Assembly: GCA_963699345.1 (NCBI GenBank)
Contig: CAVOTL010000005.1
Span: 1,488,001 to 1,552,000, forward strand
Reading direction: 5' to 3'
DNA: 64,000 nt
Source: Bog-756 sp963699345
Lineage (GTDB): Bacteria; Actinomycetota; Acidimicrobiia; Acidimicrobiales; RAAP-2
Shown: positions 26,897 to 35,833 of the stretch, piece after piece
Layout of the letters: the number at the start of each line of letters is the position of its first letter
How positions within the stretch are numbered: the stretch's first letter is position 1
Notes under the pieces: generated by a model
Told to the model about the DNA's origin: nothing
Databases searched by the model: none
The model's input: the letters and a program-made list of their open reading frames with translations, nothing else
Program-made: the position numbers and the translations under genes

Positions 26897-27043
26897 GAGG
26901 CAAGACTGCCACTCCCCGACGTCCGGCGCTCGAGCCGTTTCGCCCCACCGCGGCCCCGTTGCGACGATCCACGGACTCGTTGCCATGGCGAGCCGTCACG
27001 TACAGTTTTCCGTACACCCCGACCGCGACGACGGAGGAGGCCC

Positions 27044-27604
27044 GTGGCCCGGCTGATCTACGTGGCGAACGTATCGCTCGACGGTTATGTCGAGGACGCA
27101 GACGGTGGGTTCGACTGGACGGAGCCCAGCGACGACGTCTTCGCCTTCATCACCGAGCTCGTCCGCCCCTGTGGTACCTACCTGTACGGACGACGCATGT
27201 ACGAGACGATGACCCCCTGGGAGATCGATCCCGCCCTGGCCGCCCGGTCCGGGCTCTGGGCGGACTTTGCGCAGGTCTGGCGGCGGGCCGACAAGGTCGT
27301 CTACTCCGCGACCCTTCCCACCGTTCCGACGCCCAGGACGCGGCTCGAGCGCCGCTTCGAGCCCGACTCGGTTCGGGAGCTGAAGGCGTCCGCCACCGCC
27401 GACATGACCATCGGGGGTTCGACCCTGGCGGCGCAGGCGTTCGACGACGGACTGGTCGACGAGTGCCGGTTCTTGATCTATCCGGTGCTGATCGGCCAGG
27501 GCAAGCCGGCCTTTGCCGGAACCGACCACGTTCGGTTGGACCTGGTCGAGGAGCACCGGTTCGGCAACGGCGTCGTGCACCTGCGGTACCGCGTCCTGAG
27601 CTGA
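27044..27604 (+). CDS. Dihydrofolate reductase-like protein, second paralogue
   Basis: 186 aa, intact, GTG start after GGAGGAGG. It shares every motif with the divergent copy at 26035: ARLIYVANVSLDGYVEDADG, GTYLYGRRMYETMTPWE, DKVVYSATL, MTIGGSTLAAQAFDDGLV and DECRFLIYPVLIGQGKP. The two genes probably arose by local duplication and now face outward from a 150-bp region. NAD(P)H-dependent reductase of unknown substrate. Confidence 0.87.
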   Translation: MARLIYVANVSLDGYVEDADGGFDWTEPSDDVFAFITELVRPCGTYLYGRRMYETMTPWEIDPALAARSGLWADFAQVWRRADKVVYSATLPTVPTPRTRLERRFEPDSVRELKASATADMTIGGSTLAAQAFDDGLVDECRFLIYPVLIGQGKPAFAGTDHVRLDLVEEHRFGNGVVHLRYRVLS

Positions 27605-27722
27605 TCCTCCGGGGTCTCCGATGTTTCCCGGATCGCTGACGGCGGTGCCGCCGCGAGAAACGTGCACCGCGGGCGACCCCTCCACCTGAGGACCGCTCCC
27701 CGGACACCGCGCCCGGGACCTG

Positions 27723-28079
27723 TCAGGCCGGTGGGTCGCTCCAACTCACGTAGACCTTCCGGAGCCGTTCGTGGACCACCCAGGTGGTCATCGCCCCGGC
27801 CCGCAACCGGACGACATCGCCGGGGCCCACCTCCACCTCGGGCCACCCCTCCACCCGGATCGTGCCGCGACCGGACAGTACGACGAAGACCTCGTCGACC
27901 TCGACGTCGTGCACCGTGCCGGGGTCGATCTCCCAGATGCCGACCTCACCGGGCCCGGTCTCCCCCAGCTCCGTCCAGCGGGTCGGGCCCTCCGAGCTCT
28001 CGAGAACGGCGACCGGGCCCTCCACCACGGACACGGGGGCGTCGTCCCACCGAGAGGGACCGTCGGGTCCGGTCACCAC
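27723..28079 (-). CDS. Cupin-domain protein (EutQ/DUF861-like)
   Basis: 118 aa, intact. A single cupin barrel with GIWEIDPGTVHDVEVDEVFV and VLSGRGTIRVEGWPEVEVGP plus GDVVRLRAGAMTTWVVHERL, as in the cupin_3 group of sugar-epimerase-like or binding proteins without known activity. Probably last in the operon Fur, VOC, cupin: the VOC stop is 7 bp from its start. Confidence 0.82.
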   Translation of the reverse strand: MVTGPDGPSRWDDAPVSVVEGPVAVLESSEGPTRWTELGETGPGEVGIWEIDPGTVHDVEVDEVFVVLSGRGTIRVEGWPEVEVGPGDVVRLRAGAMTTWVVHERLRKVYVSWSDPPA

Positions 28080-28086
28080 GCGGACG

Positions 28087-28590
28087 TCACGAGGAGACGA
28101 CGGTGCCGTACATGTCGTGCAGCGGATAGCTCAACAGTTCGAGGCGCTCGCCGTCCGGGCCCGGGAAGTACGCCGAGTCACCGTTCACCACGTTGACCTC
28201 GATGCCGGCGTCGCGCACCTTGGCCACCAACCGGTCGAACTGCCCCGGGGTCACACTGATGGCGATGTGATGGAGACCCCCGAGCACCTCCGCGTACCGC
28301 TCGAGGTCGAGGCCCGGGAAGTCGAAGTAGGCCAGGTAATTGCCGTTCCCGACGTCGAAGAAGAAGTGGGTGGAGCCCCGGTAGTCCCGGTTCTCGAACA
28401 GTTCGGCGAGGGGGAACTCCAACAGGTCCTGGTAGAAGGCGATCGTCCGCTCCACGTCGCTCGAGACCAGTGCGACGTGGTGCACCCCCCGCGCCGACGA
28501 CGCCGGGCGTTCCCCCGGGGCCCGCAGGTAGCGGGCCCGCAGCACGTCCCACTCGACGGTGCGGTCGACCGGGCTCCCGTGCCGGGTCAC
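28087..28590 (-). CDS. VOC-family (glyoxalase/dioxygenase fold) protein
   Basis: 167 aa. Paired beta-alpha-beta-beta-beta modules with metal-ligand positions in GVHHVALVSSDVERTIAFYQ, GSTHFFFDVGNGNYLAYF, GGLHHIAISVTPGQFDRLV and GERLELLSYP. Likely binds a divalent metal; may be a glyoxalase, fosfomycin-resistance-like or ring-cleaving dioxygenase. The start is GTG 28590, overlapping the stop of the Fur gene (GTGA), so the metal regulator and this enzyme are co-translated. Confidence 0.85.
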   Translation of the reverse strand: MTRHGSPVDRTVEWDVLRARYLRAPGERPASSARGVHHVALVSSDVERTIAFYQDLLEFPLAELFENRDYRGSTHFFFDVGNGNYLAYFDFPGLDLERYAEVLGGLHHIAISVTPGQFDRLVAKVRDAGIEVNVVNGDSAYFPGPDGERLELLSYPLHDMYGTVVSS

Positions 28591-29057
28591 GGTCCGACCA
28601 CCTTCCGGCAGGCCGCACACCGGCCGAGGATGGCGAAATGACGGGTGTCGATCTCGAACCCGTACCGCTTCCGGGCGGCCTCGGCGAGACCGGCGAAGAG
28701 CTCGTCGGGGGCCTCCACCGCCGTTCCGCAGTCCTGGCACACGAAGTGGCAGTGCGCCCCGGCGGCCAGATGGTAGGTGGCGGGCCCGTGGCCGAGGTGG
28801 GAGTGGACGATGACCCCGAGCCGCTCGAGTTCGTCGAGGTTGCGGTAGACGGTCGAAAGGGCCACGTCCGGCGCATGGGACTGGACGGTGGCGGCCAGCT
28901 CCTCGGCCGTCCGGTGCCCGGGACCGTCGAAGAGCGCCTCGGCCAGGAGGCGCCGGGAGTTCGTGACCCGACCTCCGTGCTCACGCACGAGCGCCAGGAC
29001 ATCGTCCACCGTGCGGACGTCGTGGAGATGGTCGTGCACGGGAAGTGACCTGCTCAC
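28587..29057 (-). CDS. Fur-family metal-dependent repressor
   Basis: 156 aa from GTG 29057 (an in-frame GTG six codons later is possible). The winged helix is at GGRVTNSRRLLAEALFDGPG and LSTVYRNLDELERLGVIVH. The dimer/metal domain has ATYHLAAGAHCHFVCQDCG, a CxxC zinc site, and a second pair in GRCAACRKVV. Whether it senses Fe, Zn, Mn or peroxide is not decided by sequence. It leads an operon with a VOC protein and a cupin, which may suggest metal-dependent detoxification. Confidence 0.88.
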   Translation of the reverse strand: MSRSLPVHDHLHDVRTVDDVLALVREHGGRVTNSRRLLAEALFDGPGHRTAEELAATVQSHAPDVALSTVYRNLDELERLGVIVHSHLGHGPATYHLAAGAHCHFVCQDCGTAVEAPDELFAGLAEAARKRYGFEIDTRHFAILGRCAACRKVVGP

Positions 29058-29113
29058 AGTGCCCCCAACCGTAGGTCCGTGCCCGATCCGCCGCAACGGC
29101 CCCGGTCCCCCGG

Positions 29114-30197
29114 TCAGGAGTCCGTGGCCCCTCGGGACGCCGCCGCGAACCTGCCCACCACCCGGTCGCGCCAGTCGCGGAGGAGGGGTGTCCGGTCCGA
29201 TCCCGTTCGTCCCAGGCGCACCACGACGAGGTCGAGGGCCGGGTAGACGTCGACGTACTGGCCGTCGTGCCCGGCCGCCCAGAAGGTGCCCAGGGGGTCG
29301 TCCCGGGTCCACCAGTGGGCGCCGAATAGGTTCCCGTCGTCGGGGTCGACCGAACGGGCCGTGCGCCCGTGGTCGACCCATCCGGCGGGGAGCAGTCGCT
29401 CCCCGTCCCAGGAACCGTCGCGCAGGTAGAAGAGGCCGAACCGGGCGTAGTCGTGGGCGGTGGCGTGCACAGAGGAGCCGGCCACCCAGCTGCCGGCAGC
29501 GTCGAAGCCCGGATCGGTGGTGGTCATGCCCAGGGGGCCGAACAGACGGTGGTCCAGGAAGTCGCGGTACGCCTGGCCGGAGCCGATGGCCCGGGCCACG
29601 ATCCCGGACACCACCATCGAGGCCCCGGTCGTGTACGCGAATCGGGTCCCCGGCGGCGCGGCGAGGGGCCGGTCGGCGGCGAACGAGGCCATGTCCTCCT
29701 GACCTCTCCCGAAGAGCATCTGGATGACGTCGGAGTGTTCGGGCTCCTCGTAGTCCTCCGCGAACGCCAGGCCGTCCCGCATGGTGAGGAGGTCCTCCAG
29801 GGTGATGGCCCGGCGGGGGTCGTCGACGGAGGACCAGTCGGGGACGTCGGCCCGGGCGGCCGGATCGAGGACGCCGTCCTGCACCAGCATGCCCACGACG
29901 GCGTGGAGCATGGACTTGGCCACCGACCACGACAGCAACGGGGTTTCGGGCAACACGGGTCGACCCGGCCCGTCGAAACGGGGCAGCGTGCCGCCGTAGC
30001 GCTCGGCGACCAGGCGGCCCCCGGACACCACGACCACGGCGTAGGTGTCGTGGAGGGGGCCGTCGGGATCGAAGGCCTCGTCCAAGAGGTCGTCGAGTCA
30101 CGACATCGCTCGGCAGATCACCGGTCGGCCAGGCCCGGGTGGGCCACGGGACCCCCTCCGGCTGGGATGGGAGCGGGACGAGCGGCCGGGTCGGCAA
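29114..30197 (-). CDS. Serine hydrolase, beta-lactamase class C-like (one frameshift near start)
   Basis: Beta-lactamase/transpeptidase-like fold with the SxxK motif in LLSWSVAKSMLHAVVGMLV, FAYTTGASMVVSGIVA, PLGMTTTDPGFDAAGSWV and the C-terminal AAGHDGQYVDVYPALDLV. These are esterases or peptide hydrolases. An internal ATG at 30085 gives 323 aa, but upstream sequence from TTG 30197 reads VPWPTRAWPTGDLPSD, typical of this family's N-terminus, with an indel near 30095 joining the two. No signal peptide is seen, so probably cytoplasmic. Confidence 0.8.
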
Positions 30198-30340
30198 GAG
30201 CCGGCCGGCAGGGGGGCGTCGGTCACCGGGTCAGCTTCGCGCAACCCCTCATCGGCGGTGCCCGGGCCATCCCGCCGGGCTTCGCCGTAGGATGCGGTCC
30301 GATCGCGTCCGGCCACCGGACAGGACACGGAGGAGTCACC

Positions 30341-31306
30341 ATGGAGATGGAGTACCGACGACTGGGTGGGACCGGCCTGAAGGTCAGCGCACTGTCCTTC
30401 GGCTCGTGGGTGACCTTCGGGCCCCAACTGGCCGGCAACCTGGCCGAGGACTGTCTGGCCGCGGCCTACGAGGCGGGGGTGAATTTCTTCGACAACGCCG
30501 AGGCCTACGCCGGAGGGGAGTCCGAGCAGATCATGGGCGAGGCCATCCGGGCGCTCGGATGGGCCCGCCACTCGTACGTCATCTCGACCAAGCTCTTCTG
30601 GGGCCTCCACTCCGACGTGAACATGCGCAACACGCTCAATCGGAAGTACCTGATGCAGGCGATCGACGGCTCGCTCGACCGGCTCGGCCTCGACTTCGTG
30701 GACCTCGTCTACTGCCATCGTCCGGATCCCGAGACCCCGGTGGAGGAGACGGTGTGGGCCATGTCGGACATGGTCTCGTCGGGGAAGGCCCTCTACTGGG
30801 GCACCTCGGAGTGGTCCGGGGTGGAGGTGCGCGAGGCGTGGGACATCGCCGACCGCCACCACCTGCACAAGCCGGTGGTCGAGCAGCCCCAGTTCAACCT
30901 GCTGTGGCGGGACCGGGTCGAGAAGGAGTACGCCCCGCTCTACGACAGCATCGGGCTCGGCCTCACCACCTGGAGTCCGCTGGCCTCGGGCCTGCTGAGC
31001 GGCAAGTACCTCGACGGTGTTCCCGAGGGATCACGGGCCTCGCTGCCGGGCTACGAGTGGCTGCGCCATCAGCTGACCGATGCCGACCGCAACCGCAAGG
31101 TGGCCGCCCTCGGCGACATCGCCGAGGAGCTCGAGTGCACCCTGGCCCAGCTTTCCATCGCCTGGTGCCTGACGAACCCGCACGTCTCGACCGTCATCAC
31201 CGGGGCGAGCCGGGTGGAGCAGGTGCACGAGAACCTGGCCGCCCTGGAGGTGGTCCCGCGGTTGACCGACGACGTCCTGTGGAGGATCGCCCTGGCCGTC
31301 GACTGA
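30341..31306 (+). CDS. Aldo/keto reductase (voltage-gated K+ channel beta-subunit type)
   Basis: 321 aa, intact, ATG 30341 after GGAGG. The catalytic tetrad is visible: Asp and Tyr in FFDNAEAYAGGES, Lys in VISTKLFWG, His in VYCHRPDPETPVEE. NADPH site: WSPLASGLLSGKY and ITGASRVEQVHENL. This branch reduces aldehydes, including methylglyoxal. It converges on a membrane protein gene with only 21 bp between them. Confidence 0.92.
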   Translation: MEMEYRRLGGTGLKVSALSFGSWVTFGPQLAGNLAEDCLAAAYEAGVNFFDNAEAYAGGESEQIMGEAIRALGWARHSYVISTKLFWGLHSDVNMRNTLNRKYLMQAIDGSLDRLGLDFVDLVYCHRPDPETPVEETVWAMSDMVSSGKALYWGTSEWSGVEVREAWDIADRHHLHKPVVEQPQFNLLWRDRVEKEYAPLYDSIGLGLTTWSPLASGLLSGKYLDGVPEGSRASLPGYEWLRHQLTDADRNRKVAALGDIAEELECTLAQLSIAWCLTNPHVSTVITGASRVEQVHENLAALEVVPRLTDDVLWRIALAVD

Positions 31307-31327
31307 GGACGGGACGGCACGCACCGA

Positions 31328-31861
31328 TCAGCTGTTCTGCCGCACCACGCTCTGGTAGGCGATCAGCACCGCCGCATTGCGATTGACGCGTCGGGCCAGC
31401 CAGAGGGAGAAGAGCGCCGCCGGAATCTCGATGCACAGGGCCATCAGCACGGCCTCGAGCGTCGACTGTCGATTGCCCGCGGTCATGACGTCGAACCAGG
31501 CGTCGACGACCAGGAGGGTGGCCGTCGCCGTGGCGGGCAGCTGCACGCGGGCGTCCATCCGGTAGGCGAAATAGGCCGTCAGGATGATGGCGACCACCAA
31601 GAGGATGTCGAAACCCACCCAGGCCCCCCGGTAGTGGGTGTCGAGGTCACGCTTGGGCAGCGTCACGGCCAGGTAGACGGTCCAGGGGATGAGCAGCGCG
31701 CCACCGACCGAGTAGAGGACGGCGATCCGGCGCGAGCGGACCCGGATGCCGGCCATCAGTTCCTCGTGGCGCCGCTCCGCCTTGGCGACGCCGGCTCCGG
31801 CGGTCGGGGCCGACGACCCGGTTGCCGCCCCGGTCCCGTCGCCGGTGGCGTCGGTCGTCAT
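31328..31861 (-). CDS. Four-span membrane protein
   Basis: 177 aa, intact. An Ala/Thr/Gly-rich N-terminus and a charged helix (KAERRHEELMAGIRVRSRR) precede four transmembrane segments: LYSVGGALLIPWTVYLAVTL, FDILLVVAIILTAYFAYRMD, TATATLLVVDAWFDVMTAG and VLMALCIEIPAALFSLWLAR. Family unrecognised. It lies 4 bp after polyphosphate kinase and is probably in its operon. Confidence 0.8.
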   Translation of the reverse strand: MTTDATGDGTGAATGSSAPTAGAGVAKAERRHEELMAGIRVRSRRIAVLYSVGGALLIPWTVYLAVTLPKRDLDTHYRGAWVGFDILLVVAIILTAYFAYRMDARVQLPATATATLLVVDAWFDVMTAGNRQSTLEAVLMALCIEIPAALFSLWLARRVNRNAAVLIAYQSVVRQNS

Positions 31862-31865
31862 CGTC

Positions 31866-33983
31866 TCAGGCCCGGGCCGCCCGGGGCCGGTCCAGCAGAT
31901 CGCCGCGCTTGAGCGCCGCCTCCTCCAACGACGCCTGGGTGGCATTCCCCAACACGGTCGGGATCCGGTGCCACGTCCCGTCGGCCGCCAACGACCACGA
32001 CTGCACGTCGTCGGCCAGATTGATGGCCAGGATCTCCTCCAGCCGTTCGACGGCATCAGGGTCGGCCACCGGGATCATCGCCTCGACCCGACGGTCCAGG
32101 TTCCGGCGGCGCAGGTCGGCCGAACCGATGTAGTACACCGCCGGACGCCCGCCGGCTCCACCGAAGCGCAGGATTCGGGAGTGCTCGAGGAACCGTCCGA
32201 CGATGGAGCGCACGTGGATCGTCTCGGACAACCCGGGTACACCCGGCCGCAGGCAGCAGATGCCCCGGATGACGAGTTCGATCGGGACCCCGGCCTGCGA
32301 GGCCCGGTAGAGGGCGTCGATGACGGCCACGTCGTCGAGCCCGTTGACCTTGATGGTGATCCGCCCGTCCGGTCCGGCGGCGGCCTCGGCGTCGATGAGT
32401 TCGACCACCCGGTCCCGGATCCCCCCGGGCGACGTCACCAGCTCGTTGTACCGCGGCGGCTGGCTGAAGCCGGTGATGTAGTTGAAGAACCGGGTCACGT
32501 CCGCGCCCAGTTCGGGCCGCGAGGAGAGCACTCCGATGTCCTCGTAGATCCTGGCCGTCTTGGGGTTGTAGTTCCCCGTGCCCACATGGCAGTACAGGCG
32601 GAGGGCGTCACCCTCCTGGCGGACCACCAGGGTGGTCTTGGCATGGGTCTTGAGCCCCATGAGCCCGTAGATGACGTGCGCACCCGCCTCTTCGAGGGCG
32701 CGGGCCCATCCGATGTTGGCCTCCTCGTCGAACCGGGCGGTGACCTCGACCAGGACAGCGACCTGTTTGCCGAGCTCCGCCGCCCGGACCAGCGCCGCCA
32801 CGATCGCGCTGTCCCCCGAGGTGCGGTAGAGGCACTGCTTGATGGCGAGGACGTGGGGATCCTCGGCTGCGGCGTTCAGCAACTCCTCCACCGAGGCCGA
32901 AAAGGAATCGTAGGGATGATGGACGAGCACGTCCTGGCGGTCCAGGACGCTGAAGATCGTCGCTCCCTCCTCCCGCTCCACCGAGGAGAACGCCGGCGGG
33001 ACGAGCGGGGTCCAGGGACGGTCGTGGAGGTCCGGTCGGTCGAGGCCGTAGACGGCCCACAGGCAGTCGAGCCCGAGCGGGCCGGCGAACCGGTAGACGT
33101 CGTCGCGGCCGAGTCCGAGCTCCTCGGTGAGCCGGTCGACCGACGTCTCCGACGTCCGGGAGTCGATCTCCAGACGCACCACGGGCAGGAAGCGGCGCCG
33201 GCGGAGCTCCTCTTGGAGAGCGAGCAGCAGGTCGTCGGCGGCGTCGTCGTCCAGCGCCAGGTCGGCGTCCCTGGTGACGCGGAACACGCAGGCCTCGCCG
33301 ACCTCCATCCCGGGGAACAGTTCGTGCAGGAACGCCACCATCACCTGTTCGAGGGGGATGAACCGCTCGCCGTCGGGCAGCGGCAGGAGTCGGTCGACGT
33401 TCGGCGGGATCTTGACCCGGGCGAAGCGGGAACTGTCGTCGGTTCGGCTGCGGACCTCGACCCCGATGTTGAGGGAGAGATTCGAGATGTAGGGGAAGGG
33501 GTGGCTCGGATCCACGGTCAGGGGGGTCACCACCGGAAGGATCAGTCGGTCGAACACGTCGTGGAGATAGTCCCGGTCGTGGGCCCCCAGGTCGTCCCAG
33601 TGGCAGAGCTCGATCCCGGTGTCGGCCAGGGCCGGCACGAGGGTGTCGACGAGCAGGGCCTCCTCGCGCCGCACCATCCGCTCGAGGGAGGCGCGCACGT
33701 CGAACAGCAGCCGGTCCGGGGTCGCCCCGTTGAGCGCCCGGCTGGTGATGCCGGCCACCACCTGGCGACGGAGGCCGGCCACCTGGACCTGGAAGAACTC
33801 GTCGATCCGCTCGGAGAAGAGGATGAGGAACTTGACCCGCTCGAGGAGAGGGAGGTCCTCCTCGCCCACCAGGTCGAGCAGCCGGTCGTTGAAGTCGAGG
33901 TCCGAGAGCTGTCGGGCGAAGTACCGGGCGTCCTGTCGATCCTCCGTGCCGGCGGACGGTCCGGTTCCAGGGTCGATGCTCAC
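31866..33983 (-). CDS. ppk1: Polyphosphate kinase 1
   Basis: 705 aa, intact. Reversibly polymerises ATP gamma-phosphate into polyphosphate. The domain order N, head, C1 and C2 is complete. Active-site features: the autophosphorylated His in YCHVGTGNYNPKTARIYED with the preceding GLKTHAKTTLVVR and RFDEEANIGWARALEEAGAH, and GSADLRRRNLDRRVE near the end. Start GTG at 33983 with -10 TATCGT 6 nt upstream, so leaderless. Divergent from inorganic pyrophosphatase, linking polyphosphate and pyrophosphate turnover. Confidence 0.96.
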   Translation of the reverse strand: MSIDPGTGPSAGTEDRQDARYFARQLSDLDFNDRLLDLVGEEDLPLLERVKFLILFSERIDEFFQVQVAGLRRQVVAGITSRALNGATPDRLLFDVRASLERMVRREEALLVDTLVPALADTGIELCHWDDLGAHDRDYLHDVFDRLILPVVTPLTVDPSHPFPYISNLSLNIGVEVRSRTDDSSRFARVKIPPNVDRLLPLPDGERFIPLEQVMVAFLHELFPGMEVGEACVFRVTRDADLALDDDAADDLLLALQEELRRRRFLPVVRLEIDSRTSETSVDRLTEELGLGRDDVYRFAGPLGLDCLWAVYGLDRPDLHDRPWTPLVPPAFSSVEREEGATIFSVLDRQDVLVHHPYDSFSASVEELLNAAAEDPHVLAIKQCLYRTSGDSAIVAALVRAAELGKQVAVLVEVTARFDEEANIGWARALEEAGAHVIYGLMGLKTHAKTTLVVRQEGDALRLYCHVGTGNYNPKTARIYEDIGVLSSRPELGADVTRFFNYITGFSQPPRYNELVTSPGGIRDRVVELIDAEAAAGPDGRITIKVNGLDDVAVIDALYRASQAGVPIELVIRGICCLRPGVPGLSETIHVRSIVGRFLEHSRILRFGGAGGRPAVYYIGSADLRRRNLDRRVEAMIPVADPDAVERLEEILAINLADDVQSWSLAADGTWHRIPTVLGNATQASLEEAALKRGDLLDRPRAARA

Positions 33984-33989
33984 ACCTCA

Positions 33990-33995
33990 ACGATA
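33990..33995 (-). promoter_or_regulatory. -10 box for leaderless ppk1 mRNA
   Basis: On the minus strand TATCGT is followed by TGAGGT and the GTG start. The GAGGT is too close to the start to act as an RBS. Confidence 0.5.
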
Positions 33996-34107
33996 CCAAG
34001 GCACCCCCGGCGCCCCGGCCGACGTCGTCACCGGGATCGGCCGGTCGGGCGCCTTCCGGTGATGGGTCACAATAGGGAGCCGCTTCGCCGAGGAAAGGGC
34101 TGGGCAC

Positions 34108-34605
34108 ATGGACACGGATCGAACGATCGACGTCATGGTGGAGATCCCCCGGGGGAGCCGGAATAAGTACGAGTACGACCACGAGCACCACGTGTTCCGC
34201 CTGGACCGTCGACTCTTCTCGGCGACCTTCTACCCGGCGGATTACGGGTTCGTGCCCGACACGCTGGCCGAGGACGGCGACCCACTCGACGCGCTGGTGT
34301 TGATCGACGAACCGACGTTCCCCGGGTGCATGGTCGAGAGCCGCCCGGTCGGGGTGTTCTGGATGACCGACGAGAAGGGCCCCGACGCCAAGATCATCAG
34401 CGTCGCCTGCGGTGACCCGATGTGGGAAAGCATCCGCACCCTGGAGGAGCTCCCGCCGCACCTGACCTTCGAGATCGCCCACTTCTTCGAGGTCTACAAG
34501 GACCTCGAGCCCCACAAGCGGACCGAGGTCCGCGGCTTCGACGGGGTGGAGGCGGCGTGGGAGGAGATCGCCCGCTCCTACGAACGAGCGGGCACCCAGG
34601 CCTGA
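34108..34605 (+). CDS. ppa: Inorganic pyrophosphatase (family I)
   Basis: 165 aa, intact. Hydrolyses PPi released by biosynthesis. Metal-binding motifs are in RNKYEYDHEHHVFRLDR, YPADYGFVPDTLAEDGDPLD (DxDPxD) and EEIARSYERAG. Start ATG 34108 after GAGGAAAGG, and CACAAT upstream may be the -10. Divergent from ppk1, a pairing that makes biochemical sense for phosphate economy. Confidence 0.96.
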   Translation: MDTDRTIDVMVEIPRGSRNKYEYDHEHHVFRLDRRLFSATFYPADYGFVPDTLAEDGDPLDALVLIDEPTFPGCMVESRPVGVFWMTDEKGPDAKIISVACGDPMWESIRTLEELPPHLTFEIAHFFEVYKDLEPHKRTEVRGFDGVEAAWEEIARSYERAGTQA

Positions 34606-34615
34606 GCCTGCGTCG

Positions 34616-35429
34616 TCAGGCGGCGGAGGCCGTCGTTCCGATGTCCTCGGGGTCCACGATGGACAAAGCGGCCTGTTGGATCCTGGTGCCCGACGACCGG
34701 ATACGGGCCACGGCCTCGGTCCCACCGCCGGCCCAACAGGCGACGTAACCGAAGCTGTAGTCCGAGGTGTCGAGGCCGAGGGACCGGCACACCACGAATG
34801 CCGTCGACTCCGCCTCGAGTTCGGCCAGGGCACGGTCGTCGGTGCCCTCGTGGAGCAGCGCGTGCGCCAGCTCGTGGGCCAGGGTCTTCACCTGCTGGGC
34901 GGGCTCGTTGCGGCATTCCACGCGGATCCGCCGGCGGGAGAACGAACAGTCACCGTTGGTGGAGCCCGGGAGTTCGGTGACCTCGACCCCGTAGCCGAGT
35001 CGTGCCGCCCGCTCCGCCAGGTAGTCGAAACCGGCGGCCGGGTCCCTCCCCCTGGAGCGTGCGACAGACCTCGGGGAGCGGATCCCCGTCGGTCTGGGCG
35101 ACGTCGAAGACCGCCACCGGCCGGAAGCCGAGGATGGGGCGGTGCTCCTCCCCGTCGTCGGAACGGGTGCGCCGACCGGTCATCGGAGCCAGGATCCACA
35201 AGGCCCGTTCCCCCTTCCGTACGGCCCGGCCGAGCTTCTTCCAGGTGGCGAAGCCAGCCACCCGGGTGGCGTCCGGGTCCTGGCGGGAGAGGAGCAGGGC
35301 GTTCGAGAAGCTGTACCGGCGGAAGCGTCCCTGCGCGTCGAGGTGGGCACGCCAGGCGTCCGAGGTGGTCAGGGCTTCGATGCCTTCGGTGAGGGTGTCG
35401 AGAAGGTGGTCGCGGTCGATGGGGGCCAT
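34616..35429 (-). CDS. ArdC-like protein with HExxH metallopeptidase motif (one frameshift)
   Basis: The N-terminal ArdC-type ssDNA-binding domain (DAWRAHLDAQGRFRRYSFSN, ALLLSRQDPDATRVAGFATW, WKKLGRAVRKGERALWILAP) is followed, after an indel near 35045, by a zinc metalloprotease-like domain with LAHELAHALLHEGTDDR and ELEAESTAFVVCRSLGLDTS. Repaired length about 270 aa. ArdC proteins on plasmids protect incoming ssDNA from restriction; chromosomal versions are of unknown role. It stands next to a tRNA-Ala used as an integration site, so it may mark former mobile DNA. Confidence 0.75.
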
Positions 35430-35657
35430 GGGACTCCTGGCGGTCCGGGGGCAGCCGGTCGACTGGCGCCCCGTGGGAAGAGGCTCCGGTCGGGAGCGAG
35501 GGGCCGACGGTGCGGCGCCAACCGAGCCTCACGCCCGGTGATCCGAACCTACGGGGGACGTGTGACAGCGACGTCGGCGGAAGACTTCGCCCGAGTCGGG
35601 CTCCAGGACCGGACTGCTACGGTTGACTGGTCCGGCGGGCGCGGTCCGTCACCCCCC

Positions 35658-35731
35658 GGGGGCGTAACTCAGTTGGCTAGAGTGCGACCTTTGCAAGGTC
35701 GAAGTCGTGGGTTCGAGTCCCATCGCCTCCA
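35658..35731 (+). tRNA. tRNA-Ala (anticodon TGC)
   Basis: 74 nt without encoded CCA. The acceptor GGGGGCG pairs with CGCCTCC and contains the G3-T70 wobble that defines alanine identity. The anticodon stem CGACC/GGTCG holds TTTGCAA, anticodon TGC; the T arm is GTGGGTTCGAGTCCCAT. Its 3' half is repeated in altered form downstream (see repeats near 41.7 and 45.1 kb). Confidence 0.95.
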
Positions 35732-35822
35732 CCCACAGTGTCCGGTTCCACCGAGTTTTGAGACTTACAGCGTTTTCCCTGGTAAATGGCACATTTTGGC
35801 CGCCGGTCGCCTAGGGAGGCAA
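35709..35822. repeat. tRNA-Ala 3' end plus flank: proposed attachment site
   Basis: Contains GGGTTCGA, GTCCCAT and CCTCCACCC from the tRNA, then a non-coding flank with GTTTTCCCTGGTA, TGGCA, TTCG/TTTG and GGTCGCC before GAGGCA. The same order of blocks occurs at 41675-41773 (GTTGTCCCTGGTA, GGGGCAACTT, GTTCGCC, GAGGCA), with about 20 nt less in the middle. This is what duplicated att sites at a tRNA look like. Confidence 0.65.
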
Positions 35823-35833
35823 CGACCGATCCT

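Noticed and set aside
27000..27025. GTAC-N8-GTAC near the second DHFR-like gene as an operator
   Set aside because: Each GTAC is only 4 bp and self-palindromic, too weak to separate from chance.
31746..34166. 806-codon plus-strand frame opposite polyphosphate kinase
   Set aside because: Shadow of ppk1, which is intact and fully recognised.
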